Source: JBHPCZ01 sp042573625
GTDB lineage: Bacteria > Desulfobacterota > Desulfobacteria > Desulfobacterales > UBA11574
DNA: 24,522 bases
Reading direction: 5' to 3'
Assembly: GCA_042573625.1 (NCBI GenBank)
Contig: JBHPCZ010000045.1
Coordinates: forward strand, 1 to 24,522
The notes below the pieces were generated by a model that worked only from the letters and a program-made list of their open reading frames with translations, did not search any database and was not told where the DNA came from. Position numbers and translations under genes: made by a program. Below, piece after piece: positions 10,701 to 17,229 of this stretch. Numbering within the stretch: the first letter of the stretch is position 1; every line of letters starts with the position of its first letter.

Positions 10701-10914
10701 CGCCTTCAAATATCTTGATCTTTATTCCGGTTTTTTCTTCCAACTTCTTTAATATTTCTTTGAAGCTGGTGCTTTCGGCCTGGAGATTTATTAGCCTATC
10801 TTTTACCTCCAAGGCAAAACTGCTTTTTTCGGCTTTTACTGCTGCAAAAGCATGGTGTGAAACAATAGCGACAAGAATTGCGAATATAAACAATATCTTG
10901 TTGAACTTGCTCAT
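4768..10914 (-). CDS. Giant secreted subtilisin-family protease with zinc phospholipase C-like domain and adhesion/propeller modules
   Basis: 2048 residues. Signal peptide ~1-25 ending AFA. Residues ~38-115 resemble a secretin/TonB short N-terminal (STN) domain; ~163-242 resemble a fervidolysin-type prodomain. The S8 catalytic domain (~250-520) shows Asp278 (AVIDSGV), His311 (GHGTFVSG), oxyanion Asn402 (AAGGND) and Ser464 (GTSASSAMV); the usual Pro-His after Ser is missing. A CARDB-like domain (~528-633) follows. Residues ~640-980 contain H794-x3-D798-x3-P802-x-H804-x2-N807, the spacing of the zinc-dependent phospholipase C signature. Then fibronectin III (~986-1075), undefined beta domains, an ASH/Hydin-like domain (~1354-1458), beta-propeller repeats (~1462-1800), a second ASH-like domain (~1813-1917), thrombospondin-3-type Asp-rich calcium repeats (~1918-2035) and the tail MPWIPLLLLDE. 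Start: GAGGTG five bases before ATG. The 5' half of the gene is visibly more AT-rich. Probably exported or surface-bound; substrate unknown. Confidence 0.9.
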   Translation of the reverse strand: MSKFNKILFIFAILVAIVSHHAFAAVKAEKSSFALEVKDRLINLQAESTSFKEILKKLEEKTGIKIKIFEGVKDKKVSLDVKSLPIYAVGTILEKMSLKNFAVVYDDQLSSVAIFILPEGKDISQFIKGKSIVSHRNFPIGKTIDTIKDKKIISTTKGKNKAPIRYMKDEILLKFHLGVSNQEIQKILQKHNLKLSDGKLSKLGYIKVKIPDERNVTSVIREIRKEYKLKVPEPNYITNILTVSDPLFNDQWYIPDINFDQAWEKAESKHQIKLAVIDSGVDAGHPDLKGKILNGIDFVNDDIDPFDDHGHGTFVSGIITANANDIGIKGLYGQARIIPIKVIDQNGLGTYEDVAQGILYAADNGAKVINLSIGGYSYSFMLQEAVDYALEKGCIVVAAGGNDGIEQEIYPAAYPDVIGVSALGYNEEIWQDSNSGRHIDVSAPGVDIISTGTGGNYVYASGTSASSAMVTALAAMLLSEKPDLSVPFIEKLIMQSAKDLGEEGRDKIYGSGEIDAFAALEQDVEPFHDVAVKSVSIEPMVFELDKPTHVVANIQNTGSYRSENFDIVLYEVIGKEKKEIGKKEGITVIGKIRIIFDWEPEVIDENVKFEVSVYSAEDTNSSNNLKTTSAFLIQESDGLYVLHHVDIPVHQWIAYQAADIWSNTEINNHIEDYSNVWGGSDPYLDNNGFGYDSNLGDDEGILIGCGEEDKEDCDCEGYYKCDYHEHFWDPDVPQNGNYDLGIESPTRYSCFGSYVMEQHGSAYNRAQYLWNNFVIPNYPSNKPKSYYYLGRVAHLLIDMTVPAHVHNDLHALIFGGDDSFEYTMLLTGLLGFNNNYWGEEQQNYLHFSGSDYAGQEYEYEAEFFDSMVKTNPTNLFKLFWYTAQKTQYFASDPADGKYNTDGETDGNNWFAFENGTLYYFPGDSSSHYDYLWESEGVSIVRYASSLADDDDFNWGDDLKKIAEANIPHAMKAVAGLYRLFWHETLHPPSNVSASDSTYPDRIRITWTDDLKVEHGFRIYRSDSQYGSYSLIGTTSANATSYNDYQNCGGTPYWYMVRAYSTVGESENSNIDSGYTNDCLHKCSDMSKTGEEWDEEGSAGDGDGVVEVDLLGDPQADEKPRLNIRLRSAAGADNVIATLYTDDQDINIIHSEVYYQNFSPGESQWSVEDFEMELNFNLDSCNQTRTGWFTLHITYELDGELCYQAIPISKTFYKDGCISADFSVNGPVLIDDDPSYLYRNDGDGVFESGEKIHIRPQVCNVGSNSATDPDIGLYYSGEGNSPIEIESGDDRYEDLATDDCGYHESSDGYYKLEAINKSFTGPVDIGIRVNWDENNQTDPIEIPDAFQLYVHPAPAISVTSDYYFGTLCSCEVVAYTAQVYNGGSSTLIVTSIQTSHVDTVVNPSGTFTLEPGESREVFVTIDTCSIEDGTEVSRTITVNSNGKLTNNDPPSNIFVITGMISCPRQLHQVPGVTRADYPDISGDWIVYEDDRNGNWDIFAYQISTGDEKQITTDSNSQRFPRIQGGLIVWKDWRNDDGSWSNSDIFGYDLSTEQEFVVSDQPVMERLIGVDNNLIAFTQRYETLYDGDGTLGGYASNLVVYEYQGGGQTQQLYSTGWTPGSGHEARQTVDDDGDFGNGMLVFERYVFTWLDQNEIWSISEVGRWVEIIDFAKGETAPHWAKDSSSILYSAAQHRFVFVKEYEDAQGDSGDQVWLWDDGSIRRLTEPGTEEIDHGQDALAIGNDLVVYDKKGTINERSLFFWDLAANQADYPEFLLTDQMGYRAEKARMEGSAVVWRAQDTNDLQWYIYYAFFGKRLSVSPSSLDFGSAAIDCSFDRSVAITNSGNEDLQVGDIAQNNPLGMPFSIIGDNCSGTIISPEQICMLTIRFSPDSEGAYSDSFDIPSNDADNNPMTITVEGIGAADNDNDCIPNDQDGCPDDPNKAEPGICGCGTPDIDTDRDEVLDCNDAFPYDPDYWLDADGDGMPDDWEQQIVNKDPNDGIETINQVLPGDDFDKDGWSNIIEYQRGTDPTNSESHPSGAMPWIPLLLLDE

Positions 10915-11154
10915 GTTTTCACCTCATTCAAAAAGCCTTCTAACAACAATGATTAGCTTTACTTCGTTTATAATTGAGGCTTGGTTGTTTATTTAAGAGT
11001 GTTTGAACCTGAACCGTAAACTGTGTTTCTGGGTCGGATCAATATCGAATTGAGTAGTAATTTGAGACCAGCGGGAGTGTTGAACTCTGCTTCAGTTGAG
11101 AATAAGAATCAATATTGTTTTTAAGTAGCTACTTTAACTTAAATATTGCATACA

Positions 11155-11213
11155 TAGGTAATTGTTAACTGTCAATGCTAATTATAATTTTAAATACCGA
11201 TATAAATTACCTA
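11155..11213. repeat. 9-bp inverted repeat in divergent promoter region
   Basis: TAGGTAATT at 11155-11163 and AATTACCTA at 11205-11213 are exact reverse complements 41 bases apart. The AAGTAGCTACTT palindrome lies 20 bases to the left. Possible operator sites or a large AT-rich stem-loop; function unknown. Confidence 0.5.
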
Positions 11214-11559
11214 TAATGAGAGAATGGATGGTAGTTGCTTAGATTTGTTTAACAATAGTAAGTCATTTCAGATTCCCAAGATGTAGTGGTGGAACTTTAT
11301 ATATGAAAATGCAGATAACTTGCAAGTACCTAAGTTCGAAAGCAATTGAGATACGGTAATATCGTATCATAAAAGTTATGCCTTGTTATTTTCCTGGCAT
11401 ACCTTGCCGAATATCTCCAACATCCATAACAACAATCGAAAATATCATATCTTGCTGATGTCAAGTCATGTAAATCTCGATTTAGACTATTGTCAAATAA
11501 TCTTCGTCCACCGACAAGCAATGATTCTATCAGATCTCTGTAATTCTTACGCATTTCGC

Positions 11560-11595
11560 TTGAATCCTTGAACCCTTGATCCCTTGAACCCTTGC
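11560..11595 (-). repeat. CAAGGGTTCAAGG low-complexity repeat, inverted copy
   Basis: The + strand reads as successive CCTTGAA/CCCTTGAT units; on the - strand these are GGGTTCAAGGGATCAAGG units, matching the tails of the hairpin elements at 4369 and 21189. The TCTTCTCC hairpin is not present here, so this is a partial or different member of the same family. Confidence 0.6.
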
Positions 11596-11714
11596 CTACC
11601 TTTTTTATCCTGTTGCCTCATTATCAATGATCTGATATGAGCAAAATTTCGACTTAACCAATACAATGAACTTATTTCGACCAATATCTCAGATAGAGGA
11701 GGTCCCGCCTGAAT

Positions 11715-13055
11715 TTGTCTAATACTTTATGGAACTTTTTTAAATCTGTTAAGCTTACCGTAATTGTCCTGCTGTCACTTGCAGCCACTTCGATTATCGG
11801 AACCGTTATCCCCCAGAATGAAAGCCCTGCGGCCTATTTTCAAGCCTACGGTGAGTTTCTTTACAGATTTTTCTCCGTGCTTGACATTTTTGACATGTAC
11901 CATTCCTGGTGGTTTCAGCTCCTGATCCTTTTGCTGACCATAAATATTGTGGTCTGTTCAATCGATCGGCTTTCCGCCACCTGGAAGATCGTGTTCGTCA
12001 AAAATCCGCCATTTAAACTTGAAAGGTTCAGAAAACTTTCCAACAGGGAAGACTTTATAGATGAACGGTCAGTGGAAGCGCTGAAAGAGACCTATGAAAA
12101 GTATGTTTCCAGGCACTTTGGATACCGCAGAACCGAAAAGACAGACAACGGCTTTTGCATTTTTTCAGAGAAATGGCGCTGGGCCCGCCTCGGTGTTTAC
12201 GGCGTACACCTGAGCGTCATCCTCCTGCTCATTGGTGGTCTCATCGGCTCTATTTTCGGGTTTGACGGGTATGTTAACATCCCGGAAGGCGAGTCTGTGA
12301 AGCAAATCCAAACAAGAAATACAGGGGAAATAGAAACGCTCGATTTTGAGATCCGCTGTGAGGATTTCGATGTCAGCTTCTACGATTCCGGACAACCCAA
12401 AGAATATCGTTCCAGTTTAACCATCCTTGAACAGGGAAAACCGGTGGTAAAAAAAAATATCATCGTGAACGACCCGCTTCGCTACAAAGGAATCAATCTT
12501 TTCCAGTCAAGCTATGGCACCCTTCCGTCAAACGAGATTGTCCTGAACTTCGCAAGCACGGCAACGGGAATGGTGTATGAAAAAAAGGCATCGATCGGCG
12601 AGCAGATTGATATCCCGGAAGCCATGGGGAAGTTCGTCCTCATGGATTATTCGAGTTCCAGTATGTTCAGAGGGCATAAAATCGGGGAAGCGTTTACAGG
12701 ACGCCTCACACCGGCAGAGGGAAAACCTGTTGAAATCCTGCTTCCGTTACGATTTCCGAGTTTTGACAAGATGCGAAAGGGAGATGTGGCCATTTCCGTG
12801 GCCGATTATATCCCCCGTTATTATACCGGTCTTCAGGTGACAAAAGACCCCGGGGTATGGGTCGTGTACTCGGGATTTATTCTGATGATTATCGGATGCT
12901 ACATCACCTTTTTTATGTCTCATCAACGGCTTTGCATTGAGGTTGCAAAAAAAGGGGAAAAATGCAGGGTCATGATTTCAGGTAGAGCCAACAGAAACAA
13001 ATTGAGTATGAATACCAAAGTTAAAAAAATAAAAGAAAAGCTGATCAAGCTTTAA
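11715..13055 (+). CDS. resB: Cytochrome c biogenesis protein ResB (Ccs1)
   Basis: 446 residues with the ResB family layout: two N-terminal membrane segments (~12-30 and ~60-82, including ASIIGTVIPQNE and LLTINIVVCSIDR), a third at ~162-183 (GVHLSVILLLIGGLIGSIFG), a large periplasmic domain (~185-380) and a final membrane helix followed by the family-typical MSHQR. In system II cytochrome c maturation, ResB works with CcsA to deliver haem to reduced apocytochromes and attach it at CxxCH motifs outside the membrane. The start is uncertain: AGGAGG at 11697-11702 is 12 bases before the TTG used here and 6 bases before an in-frame CTG at 11709. ccsA follows after 107 bp and the multihaem cytochrome qrcA after that. 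Confidence 0.92.
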   Translation: MSNTLWNFFKSVKLTVIVLLSLAATSIIGTVIPQNESPAAYFQAYGEFLYRFFSVLDIFDMYHSWWFQLLILLLTINIVVCSIDRLSATWKIVFVKNPPFKLERFRKLSNREDFIDERSVEALKETYEKYVSRHFGYRRTEKTDNGFCIFSEKWRWARLGVYGVHLSVILLLIGGLIGSIFGFDGYVNIPEGESVKQIQTRNTGEIETLDFEIRCEDFDVSFYDSGQPKEYRSSLTILEQGKPVVKKNIIVNDPLRYKGINLFQSSYGTLPSNEIVLNFASTATGMVYEKKASIGEQIDIPEAMGKFVLMDYSSSSMFRGHKIGEAFTGRLTPAEGKPVEILLPLRFPSFDKMRKGDVAISVADYIPRYYTGLQVTKDPGVWVVYSGFILMIIGCYITFFMSHQRLCIEVAKKGEKCRVMISGRANRNKLSMNTKVKKIKEKLIKL

Positions 13056-13162
13056 CCTCAATTGAGCGTAAACATATGGCAACGCACATGGTTCGTGGTT
13101 GAACCGCCAAATTCGCTGTGCCCCACGAGGTTCGCGCTCTGCGGAGTGAAAGAGGATAAATA

Positions 13163-13999
13163 ATGAACAGTTCAAAATTGTTATCCATTATTACATTCGT
13201 GTACGGTCTGGCGGCATTTTTGTATATCGCCGCCTGGATCTTTAAAAAATCACTGCCGGCCAGGCTGGCGACATGGACGGCCATTATCGGTGTCGTGGGC
13301 AACACCGCGGGGATCATCATGAGATGGGTGGAATCCTACAGCCTTGGGATCGGGCACGCCCCGCTGTCAAATCTGTATGAGTCGCTGATCTTTTTTGCAT
13401 GGACCATTGCCGTTCTTTACCTGATCATTGAAAAACAGTACGAAAACCGTATCATCGGCGCATTTATCGCCCCAATTGCTTTCCTGGCAATGGCGTATGC
13501 CTCTTTATCCCCGAATATCAGTGATCGTATACAGCCGTTGATCCCCGCGTTGAAAAGCAACTGGCTCATCGCTCACGTGATCGCCTGTTTTATCGGTTAC
13601 GCTGCTTTTGCCATCGCCTTTGGTGTCAGCTGTATGTACCTTTTAAAGCAAAGGGATACAGAAGGTGAAAGCAAATTGCTTGCCCATTTTCCGGACCCCA
13701 ATATCATGGACGACTTGACCCACCAATTGATCATGTTCGGCTTTCTTTTTCTGTCCACCGGAATCATCACAGGAGCTGTTTGGGCCAATTCAGCGTGGGG
13801 CCGCTACTGGGGATGGGACCCCAAGGAGACATGGTCTTTGATTACCTGGTTTGTTTATGCAACATTGCTTCATGCCCGGATGATGCGGGGCTGGTATGGC
13901 AAACGGATCGCCTATCTTTCCATCCTCGGATTTATGGCGGTTTTATTTACCTATTTCGGCGTGAACCTTCTCCCGGGACTGCACAGTTATGGAGGGTAA
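13163..13999 (+). CDS. ccsA: Cytochrome c biogenesis protein CcsA/ResC (haem handling, WWD domain)
   Basis: 278 residues, about eight membrane helices. The haem-handling WWD domain is plain at ~207-230 (WANSAWGRYWGWDPKETWSL), with the family's histidines at H138 (NWLIAHV), H237 (TLLHAR) and H274 (PGLHSYG), and the conserved APLSNLYESL segment near 66-75. Together with ResB it forms the system II cytochrome c synthase. AGAGGA about eight bases ahead of the ATG supports the start. No terminator is seen before qrcA, but a sigma-70-like promoter lies in the 140-bp gap, so qrc may be transcribed both from this operon and on its own. Confidence 0.95.
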   Translation: MNSSKLLSIITFVYGLAAFLYIAAWIFKKSLPARLATWTAIIGVVGNTAGIIMRWVESYSLGIGHAPLSNLYESLIFFAWTIAVLYLIIEKQYENRIIGAFIAPIAFLAMAYASLSPNISDRIQPLIPALKSNWLIAHVIACFIGYAAFAIAFGVSCMYLLKQRDTEGESKLLAHFPDPNIMDDLTHQLIMFGFLFLSTGIITGAVWANSAWGRYWGWDPKETWSLITWFVYATLLHARMMRGWYGKRIAYLSILGFMAVLFTYFGVNLLPGLHSYGG

Positions 14000-14017
14000 T
14001 GGGACAATGATTTTTCC

Positions 14018-14046
14018 TTGACAAAAAAACGTTCTATAGGTACAAG
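14018..14046 (+). promoter_or_regulatory. Candidate sigma-70 promoter for the qrc operon
   Basis: Perfect -35 TTGACA at 14018-14023, a 17-base spacer, and -10-like TACAAG at 14041-14046 (4 of 6). This leaves roughly 85-90 bases of leader before qrcA. The leader contains a small TCCC/GGGA hairpin near 14063-14075. Confidence 0.5.
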
Positions 14047-14139
14047 ACCTCAATAAATTTTCCCTTTTAGGGACGTCAGTTAATTTAAAGGTTCTTTTCG
14101 AAATTTAGGCATAATCATCAAAACAGTGACGGAGTTTTC

Positions 14140-14934
14140 ATGAGTACACCAAATGATAAAGCTCAAGCGGTTTCTGAAGAGGCGACTGAAGCAGCAATTC
14201 CGGAAAAAGATTCAAAAGAACAGGATAATGGAGTGATTGGCCCCATTATCCTGTTTTTTATGATCGGACTTGCGGTAAGCATGATTTTGGGATGGGTCAT
14301 TTTTCCGAAGCTCCTCTACTCCCAGAAGAAGCAACCGATAGATTTCAACCATGTGATGCACAATGAACTGGTTGAAGAGGGATGCGAAAGCTGCCACTAT
14401 TTCCGTGAAGACGGCACCTATTCCGGAGTCCCGACAATTGCGCAGTGTGTGGGTTGCCATGAGGAGGTTCAGGGAGAAAGTCCGGACGAAATCAAACTGG
14501 TCGAAGAGTATATCGCCAAAGAGAAAGAGGTCCCCTGGCTGGTCTATTCGAAACAGCCGGACTGCGTATTTTTCTCCCATGCCGCCCATGTCAAGGGCGC
14601 AGGAATGGATTGCGTTACCTGCCACGGGCATGTCGGTGAATCCGAACACCTGAAGGTTTATCAAGAAAACCGGATTACCGGATACAGCCGTGACATCTGG
14701 GGAGAGAACATCGCCGGATTTAAAAAGAATTCATGGGATCGGATGAAAATGGATGATTGCGCGGCATGCCACAAGGAAGCCTCCGCCGCATTCGAAAGAA
14801 CCACGGAAAAGGGTCCTTTAAACCGGTTTATCGACAATATTATTGCTGTAAGCTTTCCGGGGACGTCACCGGCACCCCGTAAAGGAAGTAGCGTTCAGAC
14901 GGAAAGAGACGCATGTTTTGTCTGCCATAAGTAA
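14140..14934 (+). CDS. qrcA: QrcA, membrane-anchored multihaem cytochrome c of the quinone reductase complex
   Basis: 264 residues: a short cytoplasmic N-terminus, one membrane helix (~32-60) and a periplasmic cytochrome domain. Canonical haem motifs: C82ESCH, C103VGCH, C158VTCH, C207AACH and C259FVCH at the extreme C-terminus. Distal-ligand type histidine segments are DFNHVMH (68-74) and FFSHAAH (144-150). QrcA of Desulfovibrio vulgaris is described as hexahaem; only five CxxCH are present here, and Cys142, just before the FFSHAAH segment, is a lone extra cysteine. Expected role: accept electrons from periplasmic cytochrome c3 and pass them into the complex. The first-gene position before qrcB, C and D fixes the identity. 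GGAG six bases before ATG supports the start. Confidence 0.9.
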   Translation: MSTPNDKAQAVSEEATEAAIPEKDSKEQDNGVIGPIILFFMIGLAVSMILGWVIFPKLLYSQKKQPIDFNHVMHNELVEEGCESCHYFREDGTYSGVPTIAQCVGCHEEVQGESPDEIKLVEEYIAKEKEVPWLVYSKQPDCVFFSHAAHVKGAGMDCVTCHGHVGESEHLKVYQENRITGYSRDIWGENIAGFKKNSWDRMKMDDCAACHKEASAAFERTTEKGPLNRFIDNIIAVSFPGTSPAPRKGSSVQTERDACFVCHK

Positions 14935-14997
14935 TTGAAATTGATATTTATTTTTGTTTAATAGCTTGTTTCTTTTTAGTGTTAAGGGGTAGAATCG

Positions 14998-17202
14998 ATG
15001 AAGATTGACCGAAGAAGTTTCTTGTCGTTTATAATTGGAGGAGCGGCAGGTACGGCCCTTTCACCATTACCGCTTAAGTTGATGGATGACAGTTCGATAT
15101 GGACGCAGATGTGGCCGTGGACCCCTGTGCCCCTAGATGGTGAAGCCTCATATGTGAATTCAGCCTGTACCCTCTGCCCCGGCGGTTGCGGCATTACGGT
15201 ACGCAAAATTGATGAACGGGCAATAAAAATCGAGGGGATGAAAGGGCACCCGGTAAATGACGGCGGTATATGCATTTTGGGTCTCTCCGGCCTTCAACTG
15301 CTTTACGGTCCCACCCGCGTAAAGACACCGCTGAAACGGATGGGTGAAAGAGGTCAGGGGAAATGGAAAAAAATCTCCTGGGACGATGCTATATCAGAGG
15401 TTGTGAAAAAACTCGCTGATTTAAAATCAAAAGACCAGTCTCATACCGTCGGCTGTATTTCAGGTGCAAATCAGGGGACCGTATCTTTACTTTTTGAAAG
15501 ATTTCTCACGGCCTACGGTTCTCCGAATTTCATGCAGACACCGTCGATTCAGGATTCTTATCAAATGACCCTGAACCTTATGCAGGGAGTTGAGGCTTTT
15601 CCCGGATTCGACCTTGAAAATGCCGACTTTGTTTTAAGCTTTGGAAGCGGAATCCTTGACGGCTGGGGATCGCCGGTGCGAATGTTCAGGGCCAACAGCT
15701 CCTGGCGTGAAAACCACGGGAAGGTGGTACAGGTCGAACCACGGCTATCCAATACCGCTGCAAAATCCGACCAGTGGATACCCATAAATCCCGGGACCGA
15801 AGGCGCACTGGCACTGGGGCTCGCACACGTAATTATAAAAGAGTCGTTATACAATACTTACTTTGTTGATAATTATTCCGCAGGGTTCGATGAGTGGAAA
15901 CGGCTTGTGCTGGACAAATACAGCCCCACAAACGTCGCGGCAATCACCGACATTGACGAAAAGACCATCGTCGATCTGGCTCGAAGCTTTGCCGGCGCAT
16001 CCAAACCGCTGGCAATTTGCGGGCGGGGCCGCGGGACAAGCCCCGGAAGCCTTAATGAATTTCTTGCGGTTCACGCCTTGAATGCGCTTGCCGGAAACAT
16101 CAACAACAAGGGAGGGGTCTGGGCCGTTCCCGAACCCGATTACCTCGATCCGCTCAAAATGGCCCCTGCGGGCGCCAACAGAGAACGAATAGACGGTGCG
16201 GGGAATGGCAAATATTCTTTTGCAAGGAACCTGCTAAATCGACTCCCCGAAGCGCTTAATTCCGGAAAACCTTACCCTATGCAGGCACTCTTGATAAACA
16301 ATGCCAACCCCCTGTACTCAATGGCCGACACCAAGGCGGTAAAAGCGGCCTTTGCCAAAGTACCGTTCGTGGTCAGTTTTTCTTCTTACATGGATGAAAC
16401 CGCCAACAGCGCGGATCTTATCCTGCCCAACCATGTATTTCTTGAGCGTTATGAAGACGTTCCTGCGCCGGCAGGGCTTCAGATACCGATCATCGGTCTT
16501 TCAAAACCGGTGGTCCCCCCTCAGTTCAACACTAAGCATGTGGGGGATGCGATTAGCCTCATAGCAAAAGGTTTAGGGGACGATGTAGCGGATGCGTTCC
16601 CGTGGGACAATTATGAAGCCTGCTTGAAAGAAAGCCTGGGAAATAAGTGGGATTCTCTGGTTAAAGAGGGATTCTGGACTGATTCGACTTTTTCAGCCCC
16701 GACATGGGGAAAATCGTTTAAAACAGGTTCGGGAAAATTTGAGTTCTCCAATGCGGATATCGGTCCCGCCGCACAATTCAGCCCAATAAATGCGGAAGGC
16801 GATGACAACGCCTACCCTTTAATCCTTGTACCCTACGACTCCATCAGGCTTGCCAGCGGCTTTATCGGTGATCCGCCGTTTGTTATCAAAACGGTTGAGG
16901 ATACCGTGCTTAAGGGCAAAGATGTTTTTGTCGAGATTAATCCTGATACTGCTAAAAAATACGGTTTGCGGGAAGGTAAACCTGCAACGTTGAGTACCCC
17001 CAAAGGCAGCGCAAAAGTGAAAATACATCTTTCCAACGGGATTATGCCCGGTCTTGTTGCTCTGCCGAGAGGATTGGGCCACACCGCGTACGATAAATTC
17101 CTGGCAGACAAGGGCATAAACTTTAATGAACTCATCGGTCCGGTCGAAGATTCTGCTTCCGGTCTCGATGCGTCCTGGGGAATCAGGGTAAAGATTAGCT
17201 AA
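14998..17202 (+). CDS. qrcB: QrcB, molybdopterin-oxidoreductase-like subunit of the quinone reductase complex
   Basis: 734 residues. N-terminal twin-arginine signal (DRRSFLSF at 4-11 followed by a hydrophobic stretch) indicates folded export to the periplasmic face. A [4Fe-4S] motif C57-x2-C60-x3-C64-x27-C92 matches the N-terminal cluster of the DMSO reductase family, and the rest resembles a family large subunit with a C-terminal dinucleotide-binding region (from ~600). In characterised Qrc this subunit belongs to the molybdopterin family but no molybdenum was found, so it should not be assumed to be an active Mo enzyme. AGGGG about 11 bases upstream gives a plausible ribosome site. The 63-bp gap from qrcA and 27 bp to qrcC suit one operon. 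Confidence 0.92.
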   Translation: MKIDRRSFLSFIIGGAAGTALSPLPLKLMDDSSIWTQMWPWTPVPLDGEASYVNSACTLCPGGCGITVRKIDERAIKIEGMKGHPVNDGGICILGLSGLQLLYGPTRVKTPLKRMGERGQGKWKKISWDDAISEVVKKLADLKSKDQSHTVGCISGANQGTVSLLFERFLTAYGSPNFMQTPSIQDSYQMTLNLMQGVEAFPGFDLENADFVLSFGSGILDGWGSPVRMFRANSSWRENHGKVVQVEPRLSNTAAKSDQWIPINPGTEGALALGLAHVIIKESLYNTYFVDNYSAGFDEWKRLVLDKYSPTNVAAITDIDEKTIVDLARSFAGASKPLAICGRGRGTSPGSLNEFLAVHALNALAGNINNKGGVWAVPEPDYLDPLKMAPAGANRERIDGAGNGKYSFARNLLNRLPEALNSGKPYPMQALLINNANPLYSMADTKAVKAAFAKVPFVVSFSSYMDETANSADLILPNHVFLERYEDVPAPAGLQIPIIGLSKPVVPPQFNTKHVGDAISLIAKGLGDDVADAFPWDNYEACLKESLGNKWDSLVKEGFWTDSTFSAPTWGKSFKTGSGKFEFSNADIGPAAQFSPINAEGDDNAYPLILVPYDSIRLASGFIGDPPFVIKTVEDTVLKGKDVFVEINPDTAKKYGLREGKPATLSTPKGSAKVKIHLSNGIMPGLVALPRGLGHTAYDKFLADKGINFNELIGPVEDSASGLDASWGIRVKIS

Positions 17203-17229
17203 GCCTAATTATTGACGAATGAGGTTCTG

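Larger units (their letters stand above)
10915..11714. other. AT-rich intergenic region with palindromes, no convincing gene
   Basis: About 800 bases between the divergent protease and resB genes, clearly AT-rich. It holds a 12-bp perfect palindrome, AAGTAGCTACTT at 11123-11134, a 9-bp inverted repeat at 11155-11213, a small hairpin with GATACG and CGTATC arms near 11351-11369, and a low-complexity repeat at 11560-11595. Open frames of 60-75 codons exist on both strands but show no ribosome binding site or family resemblance. Promoters for both flanking genes must lie here, but no strong sigma-70 match was found. Confidence 0.6.

Noticed and set aside
4768..10914. Two or more separate genes or a frameshifted pseudogene in place of the giant protease
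   Set aside because: The frame is unbroken for 2048 codons with continuous domain structure, one signal peptide, one ribosome site and one terminator.
11330..11554. 74-codon - strand frame in the intergenic region
   Set aside because: Begins beside the CAAGGGTTC repeat and has no ribosome site or recognisable fold; an overlapping + strand frame is equally unconvincing.
14212..14664. 150-codon - strand frame over qrcA
   Set aside because: Antisense to haem motifs of qrcA; a shadow frame.
17212..17229. TTG start for qrcC adding six residues
   Set aside because: No ribosome site before it; GAGG sits five bases before the ATG at 17230.
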